Below are positions 13,601 to 29,300 of a DNA stretch of 64,000 nucleotides, one piece after another. Position 1 is the stretch's first letter; each line of letters opens with the position of its first letter. Position numbers and translations under genes: made by a program. The notes under the pieces were generated by a model. That model did no database searches and had not been told where the DNA came from. It worked only from the letters and a program-made list of their open reading frames with translations. This DNA comes from Saccoglossus kowalevskii (lineage: Eukaryota > Hemichordata > Enteropneusta > Harrimaniidae): assembly GCF_000003605.2 (NCBI RefSeq), contig NW_003107097.1, forward strand, positions 105,274 through 169,273. The letters are read 5' to 3'.

Positions 13601-16600
13601 TGAAGAGGAAAGTTACAAGCTGGTGTGCTGTCGCTCCAGGATAATGCACCTGTCCTCAAAGCACAGGTGGCAGCAGCAACCGAATGTGGCTTTGAACTCT
13701 TACCTCACCCTTCCTACTCACCTGACCTGGCACCATCAGACTTCTACCTGTTTCCTAAACTGAAGTCACACTTGCGTGGTCACAGTTTTGAGACTGATAA
13801 TGAAATCATCCAAGCTGTTGAGGCCTATCTAAGGGTCAAGATGAACCCTTCTTCCAGCAGGGAATAGAAAAACTGAAACATCGATGGACAAAGTGCATTG
13901 AACATAGAGGGGACTATGTTGAAAAATAGTGCAAGAAAAATCTCCCTTCTGTAACGTTTTATGAGGAAGGCCGAGAACTTATTGATCACCCCTCATATAT
14001 GCAAATGTATAGAGGGGCGATTAGAAAAGTTGCTCACCTTGACATGTTTCCAGTTTACACAGGGTTTGGTTTAGATAAGATTCTTTTCATCGCAAGTAAG
14101 TTTGATATTATATGTACATGTATATGACTTGCAATGAGCTACAGGCAATTTGCAAGACATTATTTCTTTGTCACAGTGTGTGGTATGCTGCTATCATATT
14201 CCACCCACCTTGTTAGGGAAGATCTAGGCTCACTATTCGAGTAACGATTTCCTGTAATGCTTCAAAATATGTTGACTAAATTTCAAAGCCTGTCCAGCGT
14301 CCACCATATAGTATAAACAGTAACACGAATTGATAAAGTTCTCCCACCTTGTGAAGATTCAACACACATCACTTTATTTTGTATCATTCAGTGGTCAAAC
14401 TTAGAGAAAACATCTTCCTTGTATTGTATTGTATTGTACAGTATTAGTATTAGTCTGAGAAATTACACCTCCAGAAGGCGACATATAAAAACAATTCATC
14501 AAACATATACTCTCCGGTAAGATTTGTCAACATCAAATATGCCAACATTGCTTGGATACATTTTATATTAACTGAAATATTTTAGAATACATATTTTCAA
14601 TATTACCACAATTAGAATACATAGACGATTTGTTAAAAATTAACAAATAAAGCAGTAGATTCAATCTTCGTCACGTAAGAAATTGAACACATCACAACAG
14701 CAAAATGTACACTTTATGGCATCTCCTGATTATTTACATTGTACTCAATTAGAGCACATACCACCAAAAAAATATTTTCTATCTTGTTAAGTGGCCTGCT
14801 ACTCAATAAATCACTAAGATAGATGATTTGCTGCAGGTTAATTACAACATAAGATCAAATGCATGGCTATTGTTAGCAATACAACCACCCCCAGGCAAGT
14901 TTTACAAGTGAGAGTATTGGACAACAAATCAGTCAGTTCAGGCATGATGAAACAATGTCTATTCTCTGTGAGTAGATATTTTCCAATTAACTTGTCTGGC
15001 AAGTCCAAGTCCAACAGACTGATTCATAATTATATAACTTACATATTTTTTATTTTTGCTCATTAATCTTTTTAGTGATTTTTATTTCATCTAAAAAGTA
15101 TAAAACATATGCATATGGAGTAAACAAGTTGGGGATTCAAATAATAGTTTGAAAAGCTTAGAAATAACTGTGTGTTGAGGCTAATGGAGGCAATGACTTA
15201 AGGCATGAACTAAATATTTAAGAGTCAAACCTATTAAATAAACAACATTTTAACCTATTAAACAAGAAATCAGCTGATACAGCTCTGTAGTTTGAGATAT
15301 AAACTGTGAAAGCAATCAAATCCACATGATGCATGATGAATAATAACAGAAAACTCTAGATACATTTCATTTAACAAAAGGAGTAAATTTGAATGTATAT
15401 CAGGGGAAGAGCTGAAAATTAGCTAATCATTATGCAAATTTAAATTATTTATATACGTTTTTTCACCTATGACCCTGAGTTTCCAGATCCATACATTTGT
15501 TCAATGCCAAAGTAACGATGTGCAAGGATTGTCCCAGATCACCTATGTACAATTTTGTTTTTTTATAGTCACTGATGTTTTGTGACCAGTGTGAATGAAT
15601 AAGCACTGTTATTATTAATTCAGGTGGACCATTATTTCGCATTGATTGTTAGCTTGTGGTCAAAAACATTTGCTTTTGATGAAACTCCCATAAGTTGAAT
15701 TTTACTTGCATTTTATAACAAATTAATGAGTAATTTTGTTTACATTATTATAATCACGACTAAGTAATAATCAACATTTGTAACACCACAAAAATAGGTA
15801 TTAAGTTATTTGTCTGTGAGTGTGACCGAATTGTGATCACTTGCGACTGAGCCATGCGTTTTGTTTTTATTTTCAATTTGCCCTATATTTGCCATAACCA
15901 ACAAATTTGAAGCCATTGAAATTAAAATCATTGAATGTTTTGTTTGTTTGTTTGTTTTTTCATAAATTTGTTGGGGGATGGAGTTTTTCAACTGTTTGTT
16001 GTTGCCATTTTAGAATCAAATTGATTTCACTCTTGCCTGATGTCTACATTAGTGATGCCGAAATTAGAATAATTAAATTCCTTTGAAAATGTTAGGTTGT
16101 TTATATTAATATCAGAGAAACAGCTGAAACATGAGAGTCATCATTATGGCGACTAGATAGCCCCTAATGGATCACATCATGAAACAGTGTTATCATACCA
16201 AATTTGGCGTATCCATATTCAATCAGGTCACTAAACAAAACTATCTGCACACACATGTATGTATCTACTGATAATATTGGTTGATGCCTGTTTGTGAAAA
16301 TGAGATGCATAAAACCTAAATCAATAATCCACATTGTATTCAAAGAATGCAGTCATCATACCATCTCAAATCTAAACACCAAGATAATATCTGAACATTA
16401 ATAAATTTCTGGAAAGTTAATAACATTAACAGGTGTGAACATGAGAGTTACTGATATTAGCACTAGATACAAGGACAATATACAGTGCAATGATCCTGAC
16501 AGTGCAGTAGATAAAGACTTCCGGTTGTCCTACCTTTGATGGATGTATCATGTGTCAGCTTGTCGTTACTATATCATACAACATCCTATTAAACTAGGTA

Positions 16601-17297
16601 CAACATTTAATAAGCAAAATATTGCCAAGAATTGTGCCTGGGGCATGCAGCTCAGATATAGTTAAGCATATTAAATCACAACAGGGAGGTTTTACAGAAG
16701 CTATAAGCTCGTGGTGGTAATTGAGTTGCCTAGAATAGTCCTTAACTTTTACATTTACATTCACAGTGCCTAGGGGAGATTTTATTTATCATAGATGTAC
16801 TAGGTTTGCAAAATGATATAATTTGGAACATAGAGGCTGCAGATGTCTTTGAAAATATGTGCATATAAATTATAGATGTACTGACTGGAACTACATTTAC
16901 TTAGTAATCTCAATAATTATGCTGTTTTGGCTTTGAGCTGTAAAAAAGGTGTTCTGTGGAAAAAGACTTAGCAAATATGAACTATGCAGCAGTACACAAT
17001 GAGAAAATAATTTTGAAGCCGCTCAAGACTACTGAGGTCAATGGTGGAGGCAATAAGATTCAGTTTACAAAATGGATTCTATGCGTCATATAACATCCAT
17101 GGGAACAGTCTATCAGGGGAGAAATTTAACAAGCAATCAATTGGGAACCTGTGCTTTCTACTTCCTCGTTGGATTTTATTCACGATTAATGAAATTCAGA
17201 GTAATAGCCGAGAAAGTGTTTCGCCAGGTTTGTTTAAAACTTATGAAAAATATAATAGTAAAATCACTAGGGCAGAGAGAGTGCCAATAATTGGAGC

Positions 17298-17332
<35 letters not shown>

Positions 17333-20300
17333 TTTGTAAATTAATTCTATGATTTCAGTGCAACCATTATGGAACAAACTCCAATCATTATCAATCCCAG
17401 ACTAACAAGGCCAATTACTGCAGTGACAACAGACTGGACTCGGTCTTGTTTAAGGTTTTTTATTTGATTTTTGTTCAAATATACTATATAATTAATGTTT
17501 ATACATCAAATTATATTCCAAAGTTGTCAATGAGAAAAAGAACAATTACATGTATGAAGGTACATGGTCAATATTAACTCATTGACATTTAAAAGTCAAA
17601 CATTGATCTTAGTCCTAATTATTTAAATTGTTAGTATCAATCAATATTGAAGTATATTGTTTACCATATTTTTCCATACTTTGCTGATATTGATTTCACT
17701 GTCAGAATAGATGAATATGAATAAAATTTATATTTTTTAATAAGCTGCATTAAACATGATTACTGGACACTGAAAATATATTAAATTATGAGGTTATTAT
17801 ATATATCACCATAAGTTATATCATGACTTAATTTTTGCACTATACACCGTTATCTACATTCAAATTTAAAACGATTACCCAATATTTTCAAGATGGTGGA
17901 CAAGTTTGAGAACATAGAGACAAAGTGCCACTAATTTACACCAACTTACTTATTTCTGGGCTTCGTACATCAAGCAAATAGGTTGGGAAGATGTATAATA
18001 AGAACACTATGAGGCTACTGCAAAATATGCACTCAGACAATACACAGTTGCATCAACCTATTCTATGAATCAGTTGATATCCTCTCTGTGCTGTCTTTGT
18101 ATATTCTTATTCGGTATCCTTGCAATAACCTCATATTATGAAATCATTTTATGGTGAATAATTATTGCAGTGATCAGACACTTTTTCATCTTTCTGAAGA
18201 TATCAGCAAATACTGTTTCATTCAAATAGTAAAGTGAAAATGAAAGTCGTACAGGGAGATTTACAAACCTAAGAAAACAAAACAAATATGCCTGACAAGA
18301 ATTGACAAAACAATCCACAGTAACAAAACAACTAACAACTCCACTCCACTCCACTACACTACACTACACAACACTACATAGTCAAACTTGTATGGAAACA
18401 TGTATGGTCTACATAAAAGTGTGAGTATTAAAATGAGAAGCTATTCTGATGTATACAAGTCTGTTTAAACCCTATTGTTTTTGTTTGAATTTTTTCTTCT
18501 TCTTCTAGTTCTGCTGTTTCTTTGGCCTAGAACACCGTTGCATGTAGACTTCTGAAACTTCTGAAGCACATTGGAGATTAAGAGAACTGGTGCAAATAAC
18601 TTTCAGAATTTTGAATAGTTGAATGGTTTGGCAGCCATCTTGGATCTGCTTATGATTGAGTTCAACCATACATAGCTGGCTGGGTCAACATGGGGTTTAA
18701 CTTCTTTGTCAAAAAATGTCAAAGTGACATTTTGGGTAGATTTCAAAAAGAATAGCTTTTGTAAATGATAAAATATTCGCTTAAAATAAATATTTAAAAG
18801 AATAATCACGAAATAAAAAAATCTGATAGAGGAACATCAAATGTAGAAAACATATATATGCCATACAATGGATAACAGAGCTAAAAGAAAAATGAGAAAC
18901 AAACAAAAATTAATTGAATTGAATTTGTTTATGCAGACAAGTCCCTGTTAGTTCAATAGTAAACAAAACTGAAACAAGTCAGCCATTTTGAATCAGAAAA
19001 TGAAACAATTTACATGATGTATAATGTAGTTGTAAAGTTTGATTGCAATCAGTCAATGTATGTCAGAGACATGGCCATATAGAACAGCATCTGCATTCGG
19101 TCATTGTTGTAATGGAGTTCTTGTTAGTTAAATTGTTGAATATAAGATGGTTAAATATAGATGCAGTTTAGCCTTTTCACCCACAGACTTTCCCGTCCAA
19201 ATTTTTTTGTACTTTTTTCTTATATTTCTGGAAAATAAACCCTAATAATTTGTGCCAACAGACAAAATTTGGGTAAAAACAACTCCCAATAGAGATTTGA
19301 AGCCATTGGTGTGTTTATGTATTGCCAACTACTGGCACTCACTGCAAGTGTATTATATATATATACTGTAGTCACTATAGTTGTCCTGATGACATCAAAA
19401 TTGAGCATTGTTTATCAATTCAAGAGCTACAAGAGGAACCTGATTGCAGTTACACTGGGATACTACACTTTCAATAAGGCATCTAGAGTCTACTGTTATA
19501 TATTCATCATGTAGCCTTCAGACAAGCCATTTGACTTTCTCATATCAGTTTCACAAATTGAGTTACAAATGTTCAATTCAGTGAGACTATGACCATCTGT
19601 TTCACAAAAAAACACAAAGATTTTCTGGCACAATCCAATTTCAGACACATGTATAAGTATGTCACTAGGGTCGGTGTATTTTTTATGTAGTAAATTATAT
19701 TTAAATACCAACATTCATCTTCTAATCTGTTATTAGAATACTTAAATTGTCATAGGCAGAAGAAATGTGTTACAAATGTGTGAAATCTACACTTGAATTT
19801 CCTTAGAGACCAATGAAGACTTTGTATGTCAATACAGAACAAGGAACAAGCTTTTAAGGGCTTATTTTCCCGGAACTCTACCCTGGCTAAATTAATTTCA
19901 TTATCGTCAAGAGCTACATTTATACCTACTAAGGGAATAACATTGTATAATCAGAAAATGCGTTAAAAAGAAGACTGCTATGTAAAATTACGATAAGTTC
20001 TGAAAATAAGTGAAAATAAGAATGCAAAACAGAAATTTTGCACATTACATGCTACAAAATCAGTGAAAGTCGAAATGAAAAGCTTACTATGGCGAGACTG
20101 ATTTAAATATAAGATGCCTGTCTGCATAGATCTATCTCTCTTTCCTGAATAAGGTTCCTTCCCTAGTAATTTTACATATCAGTCTATTACACACTTATAT
20201 TGGTTTAAAATCCAGATCTTTTATTTATTCCCCCAAAGTAATATATCATTCATTTGGTTCATTGTGGAATGATTGAAGACCAGGTTCCTGCAAGCAGGTA

Positions 20301-23300
20301 TAAAAAATCAATGTCAGTCTCTCAATTCCTGTGAGGCTTTTAATAACAAGGCAAGTTGGAATGATGAAAAGAAATGTACGGATATTAGAAGGGACAACAT
20401 TTTCATTGCATGGTTAATCTCACTGTTTGAGCATGCAAGCTGATTGAAATTGAAAACAGAACAAATACACATTGAGAATTTAACTCGGTACAGCACCAAG
20501 CAATTCTGAAAACCTAACCACAGATTAAATGATTGGTGCATTTACAATTAACCAACATCATTGTGAATTCAAGTCAACGGTATCCAGTTGTTGTAAATAT
20601 ATGATAACTACTCCCCCTCAGTATGTTGCGTCTTTAATTTATTTATCCACCTATATGTAACATGAGATCATTGAAGACCATTGAAACGTACAAACTGATA
20701 GTACTAAACTGATATTATGAAATGCTTATCTGATATTGGGAGAAGGGTACTCCATAATTTTTCCTGCCCACAGTTTGTAATATTTTATGTATTTTTCTAC
20801 AACTTCTTTGTTAATTTTGAACCAAATGAGACATAATTTTCCACTGCCTACTGGTCTGGAAAAAAATGTATGCAGGCTTATTTTGTGACATTGTCAGATT
20901 CACTCGGTTTCACTGAAGCCAATCTTCCATGGCAGACCTTACAAGGAAAAGCAGTATTTGATTTTAGTCAAATGATATGATTGGGCCCGCCAAGGAGCTG
21001 GATCCACCAATCAGTTTTACTGTACCAACATGTTGCATTGATTTCAAATTTCAACCAATATATTTTGCCATCTTATTTTACTTCATAGCTTTACTGACAA
21101 ACACATGCGACTTTGCATTCAATTTCCAATGGAAACATGTCATGACTTACATGTAGCTTCCATTTACCATGGAAATGTACCAGAGCATGCGCTGTTGTAC
21201 ATTATTTCATGAATAGTGAATACAGATTTATAGTGAGGACTCTGCCAAGCTATGATGAAGAGGCAACGGCCGAATAAATAAACCTTGGCTGGAAAAGATG
21301 ATTTTGTGAAAGGTGGCGACAAAAGTTCACTTTGGTGTTCTCAAAGGGCAAAAATAATGCATAAAATAACAAGATAGTGTTTTATACTGTTAAATTTAAA
21401 GACTATTGACCATCACATCATGTCCTGTTTTATACTGGATTCATATATATCCGGTAGTATACAAGGCAAATACATTATTTGTTAACAAAACTTTCAAAAC
21501 AGGTGTGGAGACTACTGGCATTTAATTCTAATTCTAGACATTTAACATCAATAAATTAGTAGTGCATGGTAGTTGGACAATCTGAAAAAAGGTGGCGCTG
21601 TGCTTGATTTGTTTCATCTTTTCTCTGCCATCAATCACCTTGGAGGAGTTACAGGAATTCATAAAACATTGTGACCACAAAAATCTACCATATACATATA
21701 TATTAATATTACACAAAAACAACTATTAATTTCAATAATCCGGTCCATCTTAATAATGTGAGGGTAAATTAGACAGACTTACACAATTTAGCAATCAACA
21801 AAGCACTTTCTTTTATTGTACAACACAATTAATCTTTTATTTTAAATGCACAGGATACAATTTCTCCTCTGATTGCCAGTGCTCTAAATTACTTGCTATC
21901 AATATCCTTTGCCTGAAGGCACATTTGAAATGAGAACAAGTTTTTGTAATTGTTGTGCTGGCAACTTAATGAAGACTCTAGAGAGAATGCTTTGATGTGA
22001 ATCTACTAATGGAATGAGTGGAAAATCAGACTAATGTAAAGGCCAGTTTAGGGCAATAGTATATTCAAATTGTCAATTCACACCTAATGTATTCTCTATG
22101 TTTAATACTGCAACTGCCAAACAACAAAATTGTGTTATAATTAAAGATGATTAGAAAATGAGAAAGAATTATGATGATGGAGTGGTGTGTGTTTTTTTAT
22201 TATCTATATTTGAACAAAGCCTGTACCAATAATAAATAAGAAATCTGCATTTCTGCATCTATCTCATTCAAGAACAACCTTCAGGTGATTCAACAATTAA
22301 ATTATATACAAGCAGTCTGTTGTCTGACAGCAACCTGATCCATGGAACAAGGCGGATGAATAAATATCTTAAAATCACCAAATCTGAGAGAAGGCTATCC
22401 AAGGTAGTTACATAAAAAAAGCAACCAGGTTTGCTCATGTTCAACAGGAGTGTAATCTTAACAAATTAAAAAGCCAACAACAAAGCTGTGTTCTCTGAAA
22501 TAAACTGTGTACATACAAAATGATATGATTTGTAAGAATCAGGTTAAACACTCTTGCTAGATTACAATAAAGGCTATTTTTTATTAGGATCATTGAGATC
22601 AATATTAAAGTCATTGGTTATGATGAGAGTATGATGGTCATTCTCAAACTGAATTCTATTACAGTCATCAAGTTTTCCTAAAGTATAATACATATTCTGC
22701 CCAAAAATACTACCGATAAGTTAACAGACCACCATATATATTCCATTATAATTTACCTTTGTACAAAGTTTAAACAAAATTGCTATATGTATGCCCAAAA
22801 CCCAGAAAGAAACATCGTCATTTCGCCTCGATATTTGGAACAAAAACTACCCCAAAATACTACCTAAAAGTGCATTGACCACCATATAATGTCAGTCATG
22901 AGAATATGTATTCAATTATAACTTGTGATTTTATCAACTTATTCTTTGTAGTATTTACCAAACTTATTACACTGTAAATTTTCAATATGGCTTTGAAAGT
23001 TGGCTATATGTATGCCATCTAAAAGCTAGAACTACATTTGTATACTAGTAAGTATATATCAATATATATACAACATGTGGTCTTCAAATCATTGCATGCC
23101 TGCATCCAATAAACAATTATAGGTCTCACTGGCTTCACTTTTGTATCAACATACATGTGTTAAGTGTTAATGCAGTCTTTAAATGTAAATGCAGACATTT
23201 CAGTTTCAGACTGGTATACATGTACTTCAAACAAGCAGCCTGTCAGCTGAGATAGCTCCGCTGTTAGCAATGCACATTTCAATTAAAGAACTGAAGATAT

Positions 23301-26300
23301 CATTAGAAAAAGAACAATATGTATAGTATCTAAGCAATCAGACTTGCTGTTTTCATCAAGAATTTTAAAATATCACTTTTTAATAAAAATGACAAAAATA
23401 TTCATCAAAATTAGATAATTAAAGATATCATCACAAAATAAACAAATCTTAGGTCCACATGTAGTACCTATATATGTAATATCAAGGCAATTGGACTTGC
23501 GGTTTTTAACAAGAAGTCGAAAATATCACTTTTTACCAAAAATTAAAAAAATATTCACCAAAATTAGAGAATTATTCATGAAATGAACAGATCTAGGAGA
23601 GGTCTAACCAAGGTACATATACACCAAATATCAAAGCATTCAGACTTGTAGTTTTCAAGAAGAAGTCAAAAAAGTAAAAATTTGACACAGACAACGACAG
23701 ACAATCACTCATATGATAAGCTCCGCTCAACAAAGTTGACAGCGGAGCTAAAAACAGCTAAAAAAAATGAGGTATTTGCTGTGTTTGTACTGCATATTAT
23801 CTCCTAAGGGGGCTTGAACTTTACAGAGGCCATGCAGGCAATTGTCATCTAGAAGCCCCAACTGATATTGCTTAGAAGCCTTTCAAAACTGTAAAATATC
23901 AGTCTGAGACATTTTTGATATTGGGTGGATTCAAAATAATGAATTTCAAGCCTTGGCATCATCATGAATATATCTGAATTCAGAATGGTGACAATAATGG
24001 TGCCTATCAGAGTCTAACTATTCACAAACACAAACATGTAAAATACGCCATTATGCTCATTTCAACAACATAGAAAAGTTGTGAGAAGAAAAAAAGATAC
24101 ATCATAGATTGAAAAAATGCCTACCTGTCTGAATTCATTAATTTTGAATTCAGTCATTCACAACAACCAACAGCAATCAGACAGTGACATTTAAATTAAA
24201 CCCAGTATAAATGTATTTTTCAAACACAATATCTGATATGTCACTCAAACCTAACAGACAGGTGGCTGTGAAATCAATGCACTGATTGAAACTATAAATA
24301 ATCAGAATCCAAATAGAGCAATGTCAAGGGAAAACAGCACACTACTGCAGTCTGATAGGATTTCACAATCAAGTGACATAAGACATGATTGGCCCAATTT
24401 AACCTGCAATAATACCTGGAGACTAACCAATATTGACTTACGATTGGAGATGGAGTTTTTTTCTTGTATAGCCATTCTAATTGTTAAACAGAAGCTGACA
24501 CTTATACGAGTACTGTAAAGTTAGACATATCACATTTTAGGCATCAAAATGAAAGTGCCAACTTTCCTGACATTTTATTCAAAGAGTTTTCACATTTACT
24601 AATGATTAATTTAAATAGAATTTAATTTATCGATGATGAAATGATTTATCAGAAAAAATAATTTTAATGGCTAAAGATCCCCAAGTTGACTGTGAAAACA
24701 GACAGATATAAAATTCTATACTGTAAATGCATTAATTATTCACTGGTTTTTAATTTCAATATTTTCGATGATAAATGAAATTTGCTAAATTAAATCCATG
24801 TGAACTTGTAGAATAACAGTGGAACTCATTGTTCCCCTGCCAAGTTTGTAAACTTAAAACCCAGGTAAACATCATAATAGTGAAATTAAATGTTAGTGAC
24901 AATAAATTAGTTTACAGTTTAGCGTTAGGCAATGAACAATTTAACTTAATGTGGCGTCACATTTTCATTTATTCAACCCACCCATCTATGTCATCTGTTG
25001 AGCGAGTATGTTATGACACCATTTATTCATGTCTACATGCATTTGTGCCACTTATATTTCAAGAACATAGATTTTATACAATTGTATAAATCCATGTACA
25101 CAAATCAGTTACCATTTTGTTTGATGATGGAATGCAAACTAAATGAAATTGAATTTATAAATTATACAGGAGCATTCTCGCTCCCATTTTCCAAAATGTC
25201 AATCGTTCCATATTTGTAATTACGCCAATGACACGACTATGTATGTACTCACACAATAGTAACATCGACAAGTTTCTTATGGTTGACACACGAGGAAGTT
25301 ATTTGTTTACATTTTTGCCAACCAGCATGTGAATGTCTGTAACAAATGTTGCTCACTGATCAACAAAACACTAGCTCGCGATTTGCTGTGACATTATTGC
25401 CATAAATTGTATTATTTACAAGAACACATACATGTATATATAAAACATGAACAGCGAATGACATTATTTTATCTCTGGTGTAAATGTCCGTACATTCTTG
25501 CCAACAAACAAGTGTGATAGTCTATTCACATTTGCTAACTAAAAACTTTTCTATCAAAATACTATCACACAGTGAATGAAAGAAAATGGCCTTTTACTAA
25601 AACACACATACAAGGGATGCACACGGGGAAGAACCAATAGCAGTGGAAGTCCCAACATGCCCATTTTGATTTCATTGCTAAATTGCATTAGTGCGAACAA
25701 GATAGTGAAATAGAATTCTGTTTGCAATTTAGTGATCCATGAAACAAGTATAATTGTCAAATTAGTGTAAAATGTCACTAACCTTTAACTGTAGGAGGCT
25801 GATTAGAAATGACATCATGAGTGATTGGAGACTCTGACTTCACAAGTTGAGTACTTGTTACATTAGGTGGGTAGTCCTCATCAGAACTACTCTCTACTGT
25901 CTTCATTGCTACTTCGTTATGCATTGTCGGATGATATTTTGCATAGATCTCGGAACCTTCATTGATGGCTTTAATTGTCTTGCACCAAACCTCTTCTCCT
26001 GTTGAGATGGACAGCAATCAGAAAAGAAGGATTCAGATGCTAACTATATTATTATTATAGTAATTTTAATTAGTGAAGAGAAATTTTTTTTTCAGATGCT
26101 AAATTAAGAATAGCTTTTGAATATTATACATGTATGATAATTGGGACATGGTCTAGGAAATAGATGTACATAAACTATATAGTTTAAGATTATTCCCAGT
26201 TCATGCTATTACTTTAACCCCCTGTGCGCCAAAGTCAACTTCAGGCACCAACCACAAAATAATTTAATTTGTATTTTGATTTTTTTCAACAGAAAATGTT

Positions 26301-29300
26301 GACAACAATTTAAAAATTTTTAATCAAAAATTCATGTCACATTTTGCCTGTTTGGTTCAATATTGAGATTGAATTCATTGAAAATTACAGAAAATGTTAA
26401 CACATTTTGAGGGGGAAAATAAATTTGTGCCCAAAGTGTTAAAGATACTAAACGCTGTTAAATTTTGTTGTTAGAAATGGTATTTGATGTATATTATGAA
26501 ATTCATGAAAACAAGAATTTGCAAAAGTCTCTTTGACTCCTTGTTAAGGACTCCAGTGAAATGTTCATTGCTACAAAATATTCCACAAAGTTTGTGAAAC
26601 ACGTCTCTAGCGATAACAGCATATTATTTAAATATTACCAATAATATTATAATTTGCATTATTCATCACAACAACTTACCTTCATGTAGTATCAATGCAT
26701 TGACTTTGGATTCGTCTGGTTGTGTGTCAATGTGAGCTAACCACTTTGCAGTATCATCATTCAACATCAAGTTATAGACTAAACCATCTTCCTCACCTTT
26801 TAGCTATCAAACGAATTGAATACAGTACATCATCATGTTAACCATTAATATAGAAGCATATGTTGAATGTACAGCTTGTTTTGTTAGGGGATTAGATGTA
26901 CAACTGTCCAGTGTGAATAATGTTTTGGTATATCTGTGGTAAATACCGGTAGGTATGATTTGTTAAGTGTTTATCAGTTGCATTGTTGGTAGCAGTGATA
27001 ATGTATAACACAATTTGAACAGCTCTGGAAATGAAGACATTTTCTGAAATGGGGAAGTATGGAATGGCCAAATTAAACATTTCAGTTCAAAATAATGAAA
27101 AAAGGAATGAAAACAGTTCCTTTGAGTTTTCTATATAGAATAGAATATAATTCTTTATTAATACCGTAAAGATAATGTGACATTTCTTTTTTGGTTAAGA
27201 AGTTCATAAAAAGTTTTTACATAGTTGAGTAATAATAAAACTATCTGTGAATATTAAGGTGAGACAGTTTACAGTATGTAAAATAATGGCATATGTAGTA
27301 TATAATGTATTCCTTATGTTGTAACACTGTTCAATGTACTTTATGGTTTCTTTGATTAATGAAGTATTTTTATTACTCATTATTTGTATACATTTTTTAT
27401 AGTTTGTCTGTAGCATATAGAATGTCTCTATTGTTTGCATATAAGGTGCATTCTGTTGTTCATCTTCAATTTCGGCAAATTCAATTTTCCATTTCAAATG
27501 TAGCATGTTTTGCATTCTCATCATTAATTTGAATTTATTTCAAATATTGCATGTAAAACTCAATATGCTCAAATGTACGATGTTATGAACAACTTTGGAC
27601 ACATGTGGAATCTTTCCCCTGTTCCATCATCAACACTGCCGGTTAGCTTCTTTCATACACTGTGTGGACAGCAACTACATTTGAAATGTACGTCAATGAA
27701 TGATTTTCCATTCAAAATATTTCTACAATTATCTTGCAAACTCTGTAACATGGTGGTAGCAAATAAAGTTGTACCATGCAAACCATGTACATGGTGCTGT
27801 CCATTTTGGCGACACCAAGTCTATGGTTTGTCTGAAATGTGGCAAACATGATAACAATAAGGACAATATTTATGCAATATGTCGGAATGTCGGATGCCGC
27901 AGCTGCAGTGACGACCCACGCTAGAAACCCGAACAGGAAAAAGCAACAGAGCCAGGCAGAGCCGCTCAGAATCGGAGAAAAATGAAGAGTGATGGACGGC
28001 TACCTATGGCGCTGCCATGTGGCCTCGGTCACGTGGGTTCGGGACGTAAGGGGTAAAAGAATCTTGAGGTCATGGGGCTTCCCCTGACCTAGATTCTATC
28101 TCTCCGTCACCAGGAGAATCGCTGATTAATGCCTACAGTTCAAAATAGTCATTTTGACTGACCGGAGTCTATGGTGGATAATCGAATGTAGTGAATATGA
28201 TAACAATAAGGATAATATTTATATAATATATAAGGCTAGAAATGAACTAGAAAAATGTATGAATTAACATTTAAGGCAAAATTTGTATTTGAAGTTCTGT
28301 TTTAATGATTGTAATAACTTTCCAAAAAGTGTTGCAAGAGGGGGCTATACAATGTGTGAGTAAATGTGCATTGTCAACCATATCATGGTGGTTTCTTGTC
28401 AAAAATTTCATTAGAAAAAAAGACCTTATTAACGAGGTTTTCATTACTATTTTCAACAGTAGGATATTATGGAATACGAAGAAAACATGTTCATTGTCCT
28501 ATTGAATCAACTGTAAAAGCAGTCGGAATATAAGTCCCTAAGCTCAGTTAATAGTTATTACACCTTCAAAATAATACAGCCAACTGACTTCAGATTGAAC
28601 CATAACAGTTCCTTCTAATTGATCAGTTTGAATGTTTTTCATCAATGTTCGCAGACAAGAGGGGGATACAAAAGAATAAAAAAAAAAAAAATTTTTTATT
28701 AATGCTCCACAAAAAGGCATATTTCCCATCAGGTTACAGTGAACTATTTTCATGTTTGATAACATGTTATGGTTATATTAATTCATACATTAGCAAGAAT
28801 CAAGAAAAAAGTTTGACCTCCTAAAGTATAAACGCATGTACACTCAGTGAATCACATTTCAGTTTTCGAATGGTATACTTAAGACGTTGCTAGCAGCATA
28901 CTAATCAATCTGGCTGACAATATATGTATTATATTATGTGTTGAGGAGAACAATTTATTACAGTGCATTATGTGGCAGACAGAGAGTCACAAATACTGTT
29001 TTATAAGTAAGCATTTGTCAGACATTTAATTTTAATATACTACGTTTCAAGTAGATGAATGGTAATTGTGACACTGATGACCTTATGGCCATTTTCAAAA
29101 TGCATTAGCTGAGAACCGATGAAATAGTCAATCTGAAGTGGCAACTTCGATTGCTGAACAAGGCACGTTAAATTGATTTTCATTGTGTCATTTCTGACAA
29201 TTTATCCATAAAGTAAGTAATAGAAATATAGTAACAAAATTAACAATACTTGCCATACTTAAGTACACTCCTACGTTTCTTGTGTAGTTAATAGTCATAT

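Larger units (their letters stand above)
7625..25782 (-). other. Intron (18.2 kb) between the PR-like exons and the zinc-finger exon
   Basis: No coding exon was recognised inside. It contains a mariner relic (12752-13995), a MITE-like element with palindromic ends (23253-23750), a (TA)n(GT)n microsatellite at 17298, a CACTA-like microsatellite at 18338 and several short dispersed repeats. The remaining stretches are CpG-poor, AT-rich and without visible structure. Confidence 0.8.

Noticed and set aside
28030-28050. GGTTCGGGAC as a tRNA-type B box
   Set aside because: No matching A box or cloverleaf could be folded around it; kept only as a hint in the GC-rich island finding.
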